Positions 46,801-58,680 of a DNA stretch of 64,000 nt are shown here, in pieces (position 1 is the first letter of the stretch; each line of letters begins with the position of its first letter). Source of the DNA: Ascidia mentula. Lineage: Eukaryota; Chordata; Ascidiacea; Phlebobranchia; Ascidiidae. The stretch lies in assembly GCA_947561715.1 (NCBI GenBank), contig OX387204.1:16807001-16871000 (forward strand), read 5' to 3'. The position numbers and the translations under genes are program-made. The notes under the pieces are model-generated. The model had not been told where the DNA came from, did not search any database, and worked only from the letters and a program-made list of their open reading frames with translations.

Positions 46801-49055
46801 CAAATTGCTACCAGATTGATGCATTGTACTTCAACCGATTATTTCACAGGACCATTTATTGGCTGCCTGTTTTTGTGCTTTGTTTTAAATGCATCTTATT
46901 ATTTTGCAATATACGATAAAGGATTATCGCAAGTGATAAATCAGGTTCATCATTTCTCCTCGACCACTTTTTTAAATTTAGTTTTAACTACTCAGCAGCG
47001 ACATTTAGCGTTACCTTGAATGGTCGTACATAATCCACTTGAGAGTAGCAGCGAAAACATCCAACTCAGACATGACTTTGAGGTCGTTGCTATCGAGAAG
47101 AAAACTCATATTTTCGAAAGTCAACTTCTGTAGTTGGTTGGATTTGATGAAATCCGGGAACCTGCGTTCAAGCGACAATGATTTTAAGGAATACGGAATT
47201 CAAAGGTTACTCGCCCAAGTACAAAAGTCAAATCAAGCTATAACTATCATAAAATGGGTTATCTACTATAAAATGTTGCTTGAATTTAATAATCTTAACA
47301 AGAAAATAACAACAATATTTAAAATGTCGAATAACTTAATTGCTTGCTTTGGTTGAATTTCGACAAAAGAATTTTGCAACTTTCGGCAAAATCGTACTTT
47401 TTGCCTAAATTTTTTTATGTTTGTGAAAGTTTTTAACAAAAGCTGGTTCACGTGTCTTTAAATTTACCTCTCCAGCATGTACTTGTACGCCTTTTCCTCA
47501 AGTTGAGCCATGCTGAAGACTTCAGCGATGTGAATGATATCAACACAAGTATTGACATCAACAGCAGAGATGAGAAATTCCATACAGAAATCCAATACAG
47601 GTTTTATCTGCGAAAAAACGTATATGCAATGCCAAATATTGTTCCAAAATTCCCAAATGATTTCTATGAGAAGTATTTTGTCACCAGAGATACTTGATAA
47701 CATTCCTAACAGTCATTTTGTTAAAAGGAATTAAAATGTAAACCAGGGTTTCCCAAACTGTAAACTATGGTACACTTAAAACGATGTTCACACTTGATAA
47801 CACCCAAAGACAGTTTAAATGCCAGCAAGCTGATAGTTTCTTTTTTCTTTGTCAATGGAACAATAGCATTTATTAGCAGTATTTGAATCCTAGAATTCTA
47901 GAGTCGTAAGCACATTTGTTCAATACCTGCATGTGTCTTGCTACAGCCAATATGTTCTGCACTGACTGCATGTTAATTGGAAGTTTTCCGGTGTACATAA
48001 ACTCCACTATGTGCTTCAATCCATCACTGCTTATTCCCCGAAGTTCGATTGATTCCGAAAACCAAGTATATTTCGCTCCTTCCGTGCGTCCGATTTGAGC
48101 TGTAAGTGTACATTTGTGTTGTATTGTGATTACTGGTTTGTCGTCATAATTGTTAAATGCTCGGGTAAATATTTGTACTGTGGTAAAATTATAAATCGTA
48201 AAGCAGATGTTGACAATTGTAATATAATTTTGCCATGATGACGAAATACAGCTTATTTTGCAATGTGTTAGATCGCCAACATTGACAGCGCTGAAAACTG
48301 TACGTTTGTGAGGATTTTACAGCCACGAGAATATTATCACTTCTACTGCTGCTTATGGTGACATGTTTAAACGTGTTTTAAAACACAAACTTGTATGTTT
48401 AAATAAATGAACACATTACTGTACAAAAGGTACGGTTTTAATGTCTTCCCTTGGTGCCGAATTAAAAACTTAAATCAATCTATTGACACACATCTTACCG
48501 TTTTGATTATCTTTTGTGAACATTTCTCGGAAGTACGGACTACATGCTGCCAAAAGTGATCTATGAACTGGAAATCGGGTAGTTCCCGCAATCAGTGTTA
48601 CGTCACAAAGTAGGTTGTCAGATCGCAAACCGTTGAAACCGTCGAGAAGTTGATTATTATAAGCGCTTGACGTGTACACAGTTTCCGGAAAGCCCCCTTT
48701 TAGTTGAGAGAAAGTGCTGCAATATGCAAATTTACATGAATTACGTCACATTTAAACAGTTGCAGTTTGGGGTTACGTAATTAACATACAAGCTATATGT
48801 TTATGGCCAGTTTAAAAACTGATGTTTAATTTAGCTCCCATCACAAATACATATCCTAAGACCCCATAGTCACAACATACCATCCAGGCAAGACGATTAT
48901 ATATGCTGTATGTTCCTCATATATTCAAATAGTTTTTAACTGTATTAGTGCATTATGCCTGAGCAGTTTTGCTTGCCGTACCTGTCTGTTGTTGTCGGAA
49001 AACTTGAGACAGACGAAGAATCGGTTGAAGGCTTCACCATTAGTTTGGCCGACAT
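43858..49055 (-). CDS. KLHL9/13-like BTB-BACK-Kelch protein
   Basis: Substrate adaptor of Cullin-3 ubiquitin ligases. Twelve exons give 619 aa: 48982-49055, 48499-48716, 47927-48099, 47468-47607, 47015-47161, 46641-46764, 46219-46354, 45907-46063, 45421-45613, 44894-45075, 44416-44554, 43858-44034. BTB at about 45-150 (LLCDVTLIAGTTRFPVHRSL, ACSPYFREMF), BACK at about 155-265, then six Kelch repeats with GG pairs (VLGGADN, VLGGQNHF, AVGGVNSVG, VSGGFSDG, VIGGNTG, VGGYCW). GKTSVSTVTRYDPRFNTW, GQSEAGS and YEPEKDEW, with the ending LAGLRLCTLTLP, resemble KLHL9/KLHL13 most; KLHL26 is the second choice. In vertebrates KLHL9/13 with CUL3 act on Aurora B in mitosis; that role is not shown here. Confidence 0.9.
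47749..47780. mobile_element. Possible truncated hAT-like end
   Basis: CAGGGTTTCCCAAACTG followed by TAAACTATGGTAC is typical of one terminal repeat of hAT-derived elements. I found no matching opposite end in this KLHL intron, so the element is truncated or this is chance. Confidence 0.3.
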
Positions 49056-50133
49056 AACTCTCGGTTATAAACAGTGAAGTCTAATCTGTTAGAGGCCTTA
49101 AGTAACAAAACAATAATGTAGATGTACATCATGTGATATTCTAAATTTTACGCAATAATCAAATGAAAAGCGGTTAGAATTTTCTACATTAAGAACTACA
49201 TATTAACAAAACAAACTCAGAATTTATCAATACAATTTAGACGCCCAGACACAGATTATACACAATCTTTAATACGGTTGTTCACTTTTAATATATTTCT
49301 GTAACTATCCCTGCACAGTTTTGCAAAAACCTGTTCGTAATACTACAAGAATTCCGGTCGCGAGTATCGCCGACCTTTCGGTGACACGTCAGAATTAGTT
49401 GTCAAATGCCCCCGGGCCATCAGTGGGCGTGCGGCATTCAAACGTCACAAACACGTCTTGCTGGTTTTGTCTGTGGCGCCCGAAGATCAACTTCGTAGAA
49501 ACCGATTGCATGAAAACGTTTAAAATCCATACCTTTATTCAGCCACAAAAAATGGGTGGTGAAAGTTTCAATGCTTTCAGTGGTAAATTTCTTTAGAATG
49601 TTACGAGAAAAACACGAACTTCAAGAAGAAAAGGGGAAGAATCATATTTTCTTCGGTGCAATTCACAGTTATTTAGGTGTTTGACTGACAGACCAACATT
49701 TTATGGGCGAACTTAAAAACACAAGCCCGAAACCGAAGCTGTTTTTAAAGTCCAATAAATTAGACTCGGAAATGAAATTACGACGCAATTGAGGCGAGTT
49801 GAAATTCAAATGTTCAAAGCATTTGTGATGTAACAATTGGTCTGTCTCCACTTGTACCTTCCTGTAAAGAAAGCGTAATTACAACGCGAATGTAGCAGAG
49901 TTTGAATTCGGCAACCAACCCCGTAACCCACCAGAATAGCCGGTCTTACAACTGGGTTGACAAATGGTTTTTGGTCGTTTGAATTTGCCGTCAGGTTTCG
50001 ATATTGGACAACACATACACAAAGCCGTTGCTCGATTATATAGTGAGTTAGTCTGGCCCAGTGTTTCCAAAACGTTTTTGTCCAACAAATCCTACAAGGT
50101 TATTTATATACATAAACAACTTGGAGCCAATAG

Positions 50134-50180
50134 AGCTGAGACCTTATAGGTCGAAACAGTGGCCATCTGTCTGCAGCTCA
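50134..50180 (+). repeat. Decayed hammerhead-ribozyme repeat, copy 3
   Basis: It reads GAGCTG, AGACCTTATAGGTCGAAAC, AGTGGCCATCTGTC and TGCAGCTC. Relative to copy 4 it is nearly identical but lacks eight bases (CACTGATG), which removes most of the catalytic core. Stem II, the GAAA box, stem III and the GTC triplet are intact. Confidence 0.75.
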
Positions 50181-51704
50181 CAGAACGGTTATTTATGTTG
50201 ACAAGGAACCCCCAGAGTTCCAGAAACGTCAAGTGAATCACCAACATTTGCCTAAGACCTGATAGTTGCTCATGGCACCCTCCGTATGTATTTATGAAAC
50301 TCCAGGAGCCAACTTTGTAAAACGCTGCCGTAGCCCAAAGAAAATTTTGGCCGGCAATAATGTTTGGAACCTTTAGAGCTGACTTCCCTAACTTTTTGTC
50401 ATTTTTTCTTCTAAAAATGTCTATGCAACCCTTGCTGGTAAACAATTGGCAGCTGGAAATATACGCGTTGTCCCCTACTTACAAAAGACAATTTGCTTTC
50501 ACACCACATACATAGTTGGTGAAGCCTTGCTTAAGTGCAAGTAGGGTCATTCTGTATCTTTCACAAACTCTCGAGCGATATCATTACGTTCAATATCAAC
50601 ATGTGTGGTTGGATCTGTATGTTGGAGAATCATAAGTGCAATGATATTTGGGATTAACAAGAAAGAAAATGGATCTTTCTGGCATCATACCGAAACCCAA
50701 CCAGTTTTGATTAATTCTTTCTACAGCAAACGTCCACACGTACCCAACTTTAAGTGTGCGAGGTTCTAGACTGGAGGAAGTGGCGTCATATGGTTTTAGA
50801 ACCACGAACCGGGAAGTTGTTGATCATGACGTCATTTTCAACTCCTTCCTTGAAAATCTACCTCGGTAATTTTCTTCAGCTGCGGCCAAACAGGGGTTGG
50901 TATGTGTCTTTTACCGAGAGTTATCTACAGTTCGGAGGTTGCTGCTCGACGTGATCGTTGCGTTCGGTTCGCATGAAATCCCCCGGTCATCAAATCAGGT
51001 CAAAGAGTCAGGGGAAATTTAACTTTCTTTTTATGAGCTAACCTACAAAGGTCTACATTAGAAAAACACATTTGCCATAAACTACTCTGCTATCCCAGCA
51101 GAAACCAGATCAAAGTAATGCCTTCCTTCCCATTTCGTTGTTGCTTACTTTACGTATTTTTTTCGCAATTTGTTTCCAAACCTAACTCTTAACCCATAAC
51201 AGATCACTTCGTTGCTCACACAGTGCTTCGAACACGGAAGCGGGCCAATCTACTTAATCTACTTCCTTAAAAGTAGTTTGCAATGATTGCCATCCAACTT
51301 TAGCGTTATCACAGGAAAAGCTGTGTAGTCAAAGCAAAGCATTGGAATATTAAACTATAAAGGTGCCAGAAAAAGAGATTCTATGTAATACGATATGCCT
51401 GGCAGCAACAGCCACACAAGGTTTGGTTAATGTATGAACCTCGCGTCCCTGATGAGTGGCAACAGCTGTGCAAAATCATCGCGTTTATTTCATAACGAGT
51501 CAACCAACACAAAAACTATACATCACGGAAGGAAAGACAAATCAGAGAAATTCGAATGCAAATTCAAGCTTATTAGTAACAAAAAATATATTTCTGTTGT
51601 AGATTAGCTCTCATCATTTTTACACAACATGTGTTTTGCAAACTGAGTTACGTTTGTGAAATATTTGGTGTTGGAATGTGAAAAATAAAATTCAGTTTCA
51701 AAGG

Positions 51705-51865
51705 ACTGTTCTTCTTTCATTAAAGTTACGTAGATTTTATATCGTCACGAACGTATCGTCTGCCATCCTGCGAGATATTTTTATGGTTATGTGGCAGTAA
51801 TTCCCATACACAACATCGTACAATAAAATCTACGTAACTTTTTATGCCAAAAGAAGAGTTCTTTT
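51705..51865. mobile_element. Foldback MITE
   Basis: The block AAAGTTACGTAGATTTTAT on the left (about 51723) recurs inverted as ATAAAATCTACGTAACTTT on the right (about 51822), and an outer TTCTTCTTT block is inverted too. The total is about 160 bp with a central spacer of roughly 80 bp. No coding capacity; family not assigned. Confidence 0.7.
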
Positions 51866-52937
51866 AAATTTACAAAGGCCTGGATACAACAGTATAGTAG
51901 TATAAAATTCAGTAACAAGTTAAGTCATTAACTTGTGATAATTTGAAACGGCATAAAACGTTTTTTAATCTCTCAGAGTATATTAAAAATAAAGCGTTCG
52001 AACACTTAAAAAAATGAAAGTAAATGAATTGAACTCATCCGCAAGAATAAACAGTACAGAAAACAGTTCGGTACGTTGAATTCGTTTGTGAGAATGGGAT
52101 AGATGTTTAAAATGACAACATATACAAATGTAACTAACGGTCAAATTCGTTGGAGCGGTGCTTGTACCCCAAGCTTCACTTTTAATCTGCATTTTGGGAT
52201 TCCATTTAAATATAAACAAGTTATGTACAGAATATAATTAAGATTGTTCAGCAAGACATGTTTGTGACATTTCGAAAACATATAATATACACAGTGGCGC
52301 ATCGAAATGTTAAATGCAAGCTATGCTCCGGAAAAAATGCAAATAAAAACGATTATGTACATGTATGTGCTGAAACACTAAGGGCTGATGCGACTTCACT
52401 TGATAGACAGGCCTGTTGGTCACAATACGGCGCATATATACCTGTAGAGGGCGTATTTAATACATAGTTTGTACAAAGGTTTATGTACAGCGGTAACTAT
52501 ACGACAGTGGGTGCAAGACTTCGGGGGCATCCGCGTATATTGGTGTAATAAAATGTTTTGTCATATTCATGACTTGCACACATTCAATATAAACTCTATG
52601 GGTTAAAGTTATTGCAAAAATGTTTCGTATAATCGGACATTTATAGATCACTCTTGAAACCATTCGGAAGTTATTCTTGATTTTAACCAAGTGACAAAAC
52701 CTTGGGTAGGAAATAACATTGGTTAGTAAAACTTGTTGTAAAATTTGTCACAATTTACAACATGTACAGCGTTGGCGATGTTAATGATGGACAAGGGTTA
52801 AACCCACGCAATACAGTCACAACAATATAACTTTGTGACCTCTTGTGACCTTTGAGCCAAATAGTTCTGTTTGCTGACTCAAAAGTCACTTGGGATTTTC
52901 CTTCATTGTATTTGAAATGGGTCTGGATTCTGTATCT

Positions 52938-55328
52938 TCAGGCACCGGAGGTGCTGGCAATGTTGCTGATGGTCGTGTTCATATTTGATGCCGTTAACGT
53001 CGCCTGTACCATTGTAGTGTTGGCAGCAATAGTCGCAAGGCTTGTGGTAGATGGTGCTGTAGACACCGTTGTTGATACAGAAGCGACGGTAGATGATGCA
53101 GATGAAGTCATAGCTTGCGTTGTTGCAGCTGCAGTAGATGGTGAACTTGAAGTCATAGCTTGCGTTGTCGCAGCGGTGGTTGATAGTGTAGTTGAAACCA
53201 TTGCTTGGGTTGTTGTAGAGGTGGCGGTTGAAGGTAGTGTGGTTGGTGTTGGTGTTGGTGTTGGTGTTGGTGTTGGTGTTGGTGTTGTTGTTGTTGTTTT
53301 TGTTGTTGAAGTAGCAACAGAGGTTGGGTTTGAAGTCATGGAGGACGGTGGTGGTACGTTTACGGTCGTAGTTATCATAGAACCAGAACCAGTGTTTCCG
53401 TTCGGTGTTTCACTTGCTGTAATTCCAATAAAATAACATTACAAGAAAGTATTTACTGAAAACGCGGAAAGATATTTTTTCCGTCACGCGTGTTTTGAGG
53501 CGAAGCTTACTTTAAAAAGATTTGCATGCGCTTTGTGGTTTAAATAAATGTACGTTTTGGTGTAAATGTTTTTAACCTTTAGGCCTAAATGTATGGGCTA
53601 AAATTCGCCAGAGCACCATGCTAAATTTCTGTTTCGTGGAGAAGGAGCATTGCCGAGTTTCGTATTTCAACACAGCACGATCCAAATCCCGTCAACGTTT
53701 GCATCACAGTTTTGTAAAACGATTTAACATTCTTACTCGACAAAGTTGCGATAAGCGAGATGATCACAATGATGAGCGCTACGATGATCGCCCCTATGAT
53801 AATCTCCAGCTTGTATTTTCGACATCTTTCCTTCCATTTTGATGTCGAGCCGCTGCTGCCTCTGAAACCAGCTGAAATGACAGCAGATTGGTTAGTGAAC
53901 TGGCAAAGGGTATTTTAATGCAAAGGTCATTGCGATGCTGGAGACACAGAGCGCGCCTGTTGATTGTCACAGCGCTTTATTTTCGATTAGCGTACTTTCC
54001 TTATCCGAAGCTCTGAGTACAAAGGTTGAAAATGATGACTCATATAATACAAAATACACGGAACTTGCAAGTTTCTTAAGCCGTTCGCAAGGTTCTCTAA
54101 ACTTCCGAGTTTGACCATAAGCGTCGACGTAGAACCTTCACGTATTGAATCATCACTAACTTTTACTAACGAAGAATAGATGACTTGCCCTTACGTCTTT
54201 GTTTTTGAGGCTATCATTGTCATGATTATTACACTGACTAAACTGACTGACTCATGATTATCACACATAACTAAGCCACAATAATACTACAATGCAACAG
54301 CGGCCCGACGAATTCATGCGAGATCATGTTGACATGCCTAAATTTAACTATTAATATTTAACATGTATTTTTTTCTCACCTTCGAGGTCCCCGTTGGGCG
54401 GTGGGGAACTCCCCACTTCACGATCATTGACCAACGCAGCTTCTAAAAAGACGTTGCGTCATTATGCGTACGTGGTTTACTCACAAACCCTTAATGGGTG
54501 GAAAAATTGTTTGGTGTCTTTACCACTTTAAGCGAAATAACACGAGATTTGGAAGGATTTTTTCCACATTCAAAATAACATACACTTAGAATTGGGGAAC
54601 AATTTTTAAAACAACCGCCTTGGTTGAGAGATTTAGAAAGTGTTTGTCACGGTTTTAACCAGTTTCGATACGATTGTTCAAACTTATTTTAAGAGAATGA
54701 GGAAATGTTGCGGATACTTCTACGGTAAGTGCATCCTAAAGTCGAGTTTCCATTTTTACCAAAATTGTAACTCACGTGAACTTTTGTCTGGTTGCGCCTC
54801 CTGCTGTTCCTGGTTATCCGGTGTTCCTTCTTTATCACTTTCATCATCATCATCATCATCGTCATCATCTTCGTCATCATCTTCGTCATCATCTTCGCCA
54901 TCGTCATTGCCATCATCATCATCATTGCCATCATCGCCACCGCCGCTTCCTCCAGCTTGTTGAGCGTCCTCTCCGGATGATTCCGGTTTATCTTCATCTT
55001 TCTGCTCATTTTCTTCTCCTTCTTCCTGCTTGTTGTCTGAATTATTTGCGCATTAGGTTTATTAACTAAATACGGGTCTGTGCAGATGAGCAACTGCTCG
55101 TTTGTAAATCCAGGGACGCCGTATCTCTACGTGTCATGCAATAGTTTCAATAAATTGTCCAACACCTCTGCACTATACTGCTTTTGTTATTGTTGCTAGA
55201 AGCATCGCATTTTAAATATAATGTTAAACCAAATATGATTTGCTTAACATACCGTCTCCCTCTTTATACTCCTTCAATTCCTTGAGTTCCATTCCCTCTC
55301 CCGTCGCTTGTTCCTCAGTATCCGACAT
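52938..55328 (-). CDS. Mucin-like membrane protein with acidic cytoplasmic part
   Basis: I do not recognise an ortholog. Exons 55253-55328, 54776-55036, 54380-54442, 53737-53859, 52938-53416 give 333 aa. There is no signal peptide: it starts MSDTEEQATGEGMELKELKE. Residues ~26-112 are extremely acidic, with runs of aspartate. A basic patch KWKERCRKYK (about 140-150) precedes one transmembrane helix (IIIGAIIVALIIVIISLIATL, written here as a span at about 153-173). By the positive-inside rule the N-terminus is cytosolic, making it type II. The C-terminal 160 residues are Ser/Thr/Pro-rich with a PT run, three ATTQAM(T/V)S repeats, and NTT glycosylation sites, so heavy O-glycosylation is expected. 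Exon phases are all 1, and exons 2 and 5 contain microsatellites. A cell-surface or extracellular-coat role is inferred. Confidence 0.75.
53241..53297. repeat. GGTGTT microsatellite in coding sequence
   Basis: Tandem GGTGTT units on the plus strand encode an alternating Thr-Pro run on the minus strand in the mucin-like ectodomain. Hexamer steps keep the frame, so length variants would change the stalk without breaking the protein. Confidence 0.85.
54837..54942. repeat. TCA/TCG-rich microsatellite in coding sequence
   Basis: Imperfect trinucleotide repeats that read GAT/GAC/GAA on the minus strand and encode the poly-acidic tract of the mucin-like membrane protein. The plus-strand frames here (poly-Ser, poly-His) are artefacts of the repeat. 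Confidence 0.85.
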
Positions 55329-57623
55329 ATTTCCACGATCTCTGTGTTATCTTTTGCGCAGGTTCAGGTAATTAAAAATACAAACTTAAGATTCCGTCGG
55401 CAAAAATCTAAACGAACATTGGTTAGAAGGTTTTTTTACCATCACATATTTTCACAATTTTGCAGAAGTTGCACTGAAACATCTAGAACTTTTTTGTCCT
55501 TTTTGTCCAAATTTGTCCACCTCATAGAGCATAATAGCTACAAAGCTTTCTTGCTAAAAACAAAAGGTCCTTGAAGTGATTTGAGTCGCTTTGTTATTGA
55601 CCATACTATTGTTCACAAAAACTATCGCATCATCACGTCCAGTGTTCAACGGAGCCCCTGAAACCTTTGCAAACAATTGATCATAAGGCGGTAAACAAGA
55701 GGCTGCTGGTGCGCTGCCTACACAGTACACGGAAGGAAACTAGGCATCTCCCACACTAAAGCGTATAACAGGCTAATGCCTAGAAGTAAAAGACAGCGTA
55801 CTTTGTAGGCTAATTCGCATGACGTATAACAATTACCTAGGCCCATGTCGTGTCTTGCGTGACCAGGTTGTTGTTTTAACTGCATTAGAAGGATTAAAAT
55901 AACCCATGCCCAATGTCACTATGCACTCAGTTTGTCTGGTTAAAGCCAGAAAGTAATGGTCAGAATTCCAGAAAATGCATTTCAAGTCATTTTTTCAACC
56001 AAGTCAAACTGGGCAATAACAAAAAAGGCCATTAAAACTGCGGCGTATACAAAACAAACTGTATGCCCAAAGCATTGATTACTACCTAACCACGGACACG
56101 CACAAACCCAAATTCCAGAGAAAATATATCGGCTGCGAACCCTGCCAGCAATGTGATGCTGTAGCCTAGGCCACACAAAAATTTTTGGAATCAAACACCT
56201 CGGCCATTCGTCATAGGATGGAAACGTTATAGGGTGGGAAACAAACCAGCAGTGCGTAAAGTAGATTACCCACGTACACGGGTCCAATTACGCGACAAAA
56301 TCGGCTAGGTAGTGGGGAAGTTGGGGAATTCCCTAATTTGTTGCTTCTGTTAATGTAACATAAAGGATTTTAAAAAATCGCGAGATCGTTTGAGAAATGT
56401 TTTGGGCGTAAAAACGCCTCTGTTTGATGGGTGATCTTACATACGAGGTACATATTGCTATGCAACATGAAGTGACAATAAAATGCAAATTATCGAAAAC
56501 CCAAGTACAACGGCGCAAACCTTTATAAGTTGTACAACAAACCGTAAAGTTGAAAAGGCCAGTAAGCTCGTTTAAGTGTTAATTGTTATCACTTGTGGTA
56601 GCAGAAGCTCTAAGTTTATTAGCAATGTATCGACGCATACAAATTCCCAAACGTGCGTCTTGTCTTTGATTGCATGCGAAGCAACAGATCCCTGAAAGCA
56701 TTTGCACCTGACGAAATGTTGTGGGGTTAACTGCTTACAGCTTACCTGTTCGCCTACCTTGCGCTTTGCCACAACCCACCCACGAGTATCACACCTACGT
56801 ATATAAGCGGGGAGTAGATGTTAAAATCTGCACCGCGCTCAAAACAAACTGCTTCGTTCTGCAGGATGCAACCTTCCAGAAACTTCTTAAAGCGTCAGAA
56901 TGTAAATCTTACGACTAAATTTCAGGTAAACGCCCAAGCCGCATGGTTCACTACTTTCACTATTCCACGATCGCTGGGCATACACTTCCTTGTTGGGTTG
57001 TACCAGCTCTGCCAGCTAGAGAGCCACTAATGCGGAAGTTTGTTAAATTCTGTGGCTCACAGCACGATCGTTGACGTAACGGATTCTCCATTTCGCCTCC
57101 CGACTTTCGCATGTATTCAATCTTCCGTTGTTTAGTTGCAAACTTACTTCTTACGAAAAGTAAAATTAAGCTGTTTCTCAAAGGGGGCATTGGACTATTG
57201 AATCCTTCGTTGTGAAGGTACATACAAAATATTGATCACAAGCGCGAAGCGATAGTTCATGCTTTTTTGGTAAGATTTGAGTTTGAATTATCATCCTGTC
57301 TTTCTAATGCCCAGTGTAAAACCTGTGCATCAAATTGTTTTGAAACCGTTTGCATGCACGTTAATATGTAATGCGACAGATTGGTGATTGAAAAATCGAT
57401 ATTTGCTCCTTAAATATCGCGTTTCGCACACGCACCATCGCTCAGTTTTGGCGGCTTCAGCTTTATGTTCCAGCAGTATTTATAGAGGTTGATGTTCAAT
57501 ATTGTAACACGGGGCCTGACGGCACTATTGGTTGAGCTTGCTTGGCCGTAGTGTTTCCACCTTGTTTGCTCCGTAAGGTTGCACCTAGTTTGGTGCCCAA
57601 CGGATGACGGTGACTGTATAGCC

Positions 57624-57737
57624 ACCACAAAGTGGAAGTCTTTGCTTGGCCGTTTGGTCAGCAAAGTCGTCTGATAGTCACACCAGCTGCACTGATGAGA
57701 CCTTTTAGGTCGAAACAGTGGCCATCTGTCTGCAGCT
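57624..57737 (+). repeat. Dispersed repeat carrying a complete hammerhead, copy 4
   Basis: Starts with ACCACAAAGTGG (itself a small hairpin), shared with copy 2. Next comes a hairpin TTTGCTTGGCC-GTTT-GGTCAGCAAA of about 11 pairs, in the place where copies 1, 2 and 5 have a GCTAG hairpin. It ends with the ribozyme at 57685-57737. The family is small and nonautonomous, with no coding capacity. Confidence 0.75.
57685..57737 (+). ncRNA. Type I hammerhead self-cleaving ribozyme
   Basis: All canonical parts are present in order: stem I strand AGCTGCA (57685-57691), core CTGATGA (57692-57698), stem II GACCT-TTT-AGGTC (57699-57711), core GAA followed by A of stem III (57712-57715), stem III ACAG/CTGT (57715-57718 with 57726-57729) around loop TGGCCAT, cleavage base C57730 giving the preferred triplet GTC, and stem I strand TGCAGCT (57731-57737), a perfect 7-bp complement of the first. 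Stem I is open, so this is type I, with cleavage predicted after 57730. Hammerheads are known in Penelope-like elements and retrozymes of animals. Stem III is short (4 bp), and activity may need a dimer or flanking contacts. Confidence 0.85.
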
Positions 57738-58680
57738 TATACACAAATTGTAACAGTATGTTTACAAACTTGAGGTGTTATCTACGTACTGTCAAGTATT
57801 GCTATATATTTGTTGTTTTTACAAAAGAGCACGTAAAGATACAGAAAGGAGACGCAGAAATGCATGACAATAGAACTTACAACGACAACAGTCGCAGAGA
57901 AGGTATTGCAGCGGTTAATTATTATCAGCAAGTTTATGTAAAAGAGTAGTAAATTGCTACAGGTCAGCAACGGCCGCATTGGGATGAAAAAATGCGGTTT
58001 AAAGTGATATATCAAATGCGGCAGATGTTATAAAACGTTTACACATGTTACCAAAAGAACATCACATTGCACACTGTGGCGAAAAATTACCAAAGTCATA
58101 GGTAATTGATATTCTTTTCGAATAGCCAAGGGCCACAATTTTGCCTGTTTGTACAACATGATTCTCGAATCTGAAATTGCGTGACAAATTCAGTTTCGAG
58201 TACAATGCGGATAAAGCACAAGGAAAGTTTGCTTCAGTAAATCCCAACTGTATAAGTCTCAGCTTTGATAAAAACACACTTGCACTACATTTGTTCGTGG
58301 AAAGCAAGGAAAGCATCGTATTTACATTCTTTTACAAAGAAGGCCATGTGAAAAAATATAAATAAAGAATACAAGCAGTACATGTTGCTCGCAAATTGTC
58401 AACGTGACCGAAACCAAAAGATTTTTCGCCGTGGCCGGAAATTTTCGACCTTTTTTTTTCGACGCTGAAATCAATTTTCACAAGCACGCAAACAACTACT
58501 TGACACCTGGTGCGATTCACACAAAAAATCGAAAGGTCAAGTTCAACGTGTGGTGAATGAACAAAAAGCATTCATTTTTCTATTTACGCACAAAGCATTA
58601 CCAACATTTCGTTTGGGGCCTGGAAAATAAAAAGCGATTGGCACCGAATTAACTGCTTGTCAGTAGCCACCTAGCACTAA

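Larger units (their letters stand above)
49056..52937. other. Gene-poor intergenic region upstream of KLHL
   Basis: About 3.9 kb with the KLHL promoter at its left end and the 3' flank of the mucin-like gene at its right. It contains a decayed hammerhead repeat (50134-50180) and a foldback element (51705-51865). Scattered short frames such as 50104-50445 (-) show no motif I recognise. Confidence 0.6.
55329..58680. other. Intergenic region with the hammerhead repeat
   Basis: About 3.35 kb between the start of the mucin-like gene and the stop codon of the RhoGEF. No supported exon. Its main content is the repeat at 57624-57737 with a complete hammerhead core. The rest is AT-rich sequence in which I see nothing definite. 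Confidence 0.6.

Noticed and set aside
50104..50445. 113-codon minus-strand frame as a possible transposon protein
   Set aside because: No reverse transcriptase or transposase motif is visible and it runs through the antisense of a hammerhead repeat.
52852..53436. Long plus-strand frame (194 codons, Val/Gly-rich)
   Set aside because: It is the antisense of the Thr/Pro-rich mucin-like exon; its length comes from the hexamer repeat.
54776..55069. Plus-strand frames with poly-His, poly-Ser or poly-Ile
   Set aside because: They are other frames of the trinucleotide repeat that encodes the acidic tract on the minus strand.
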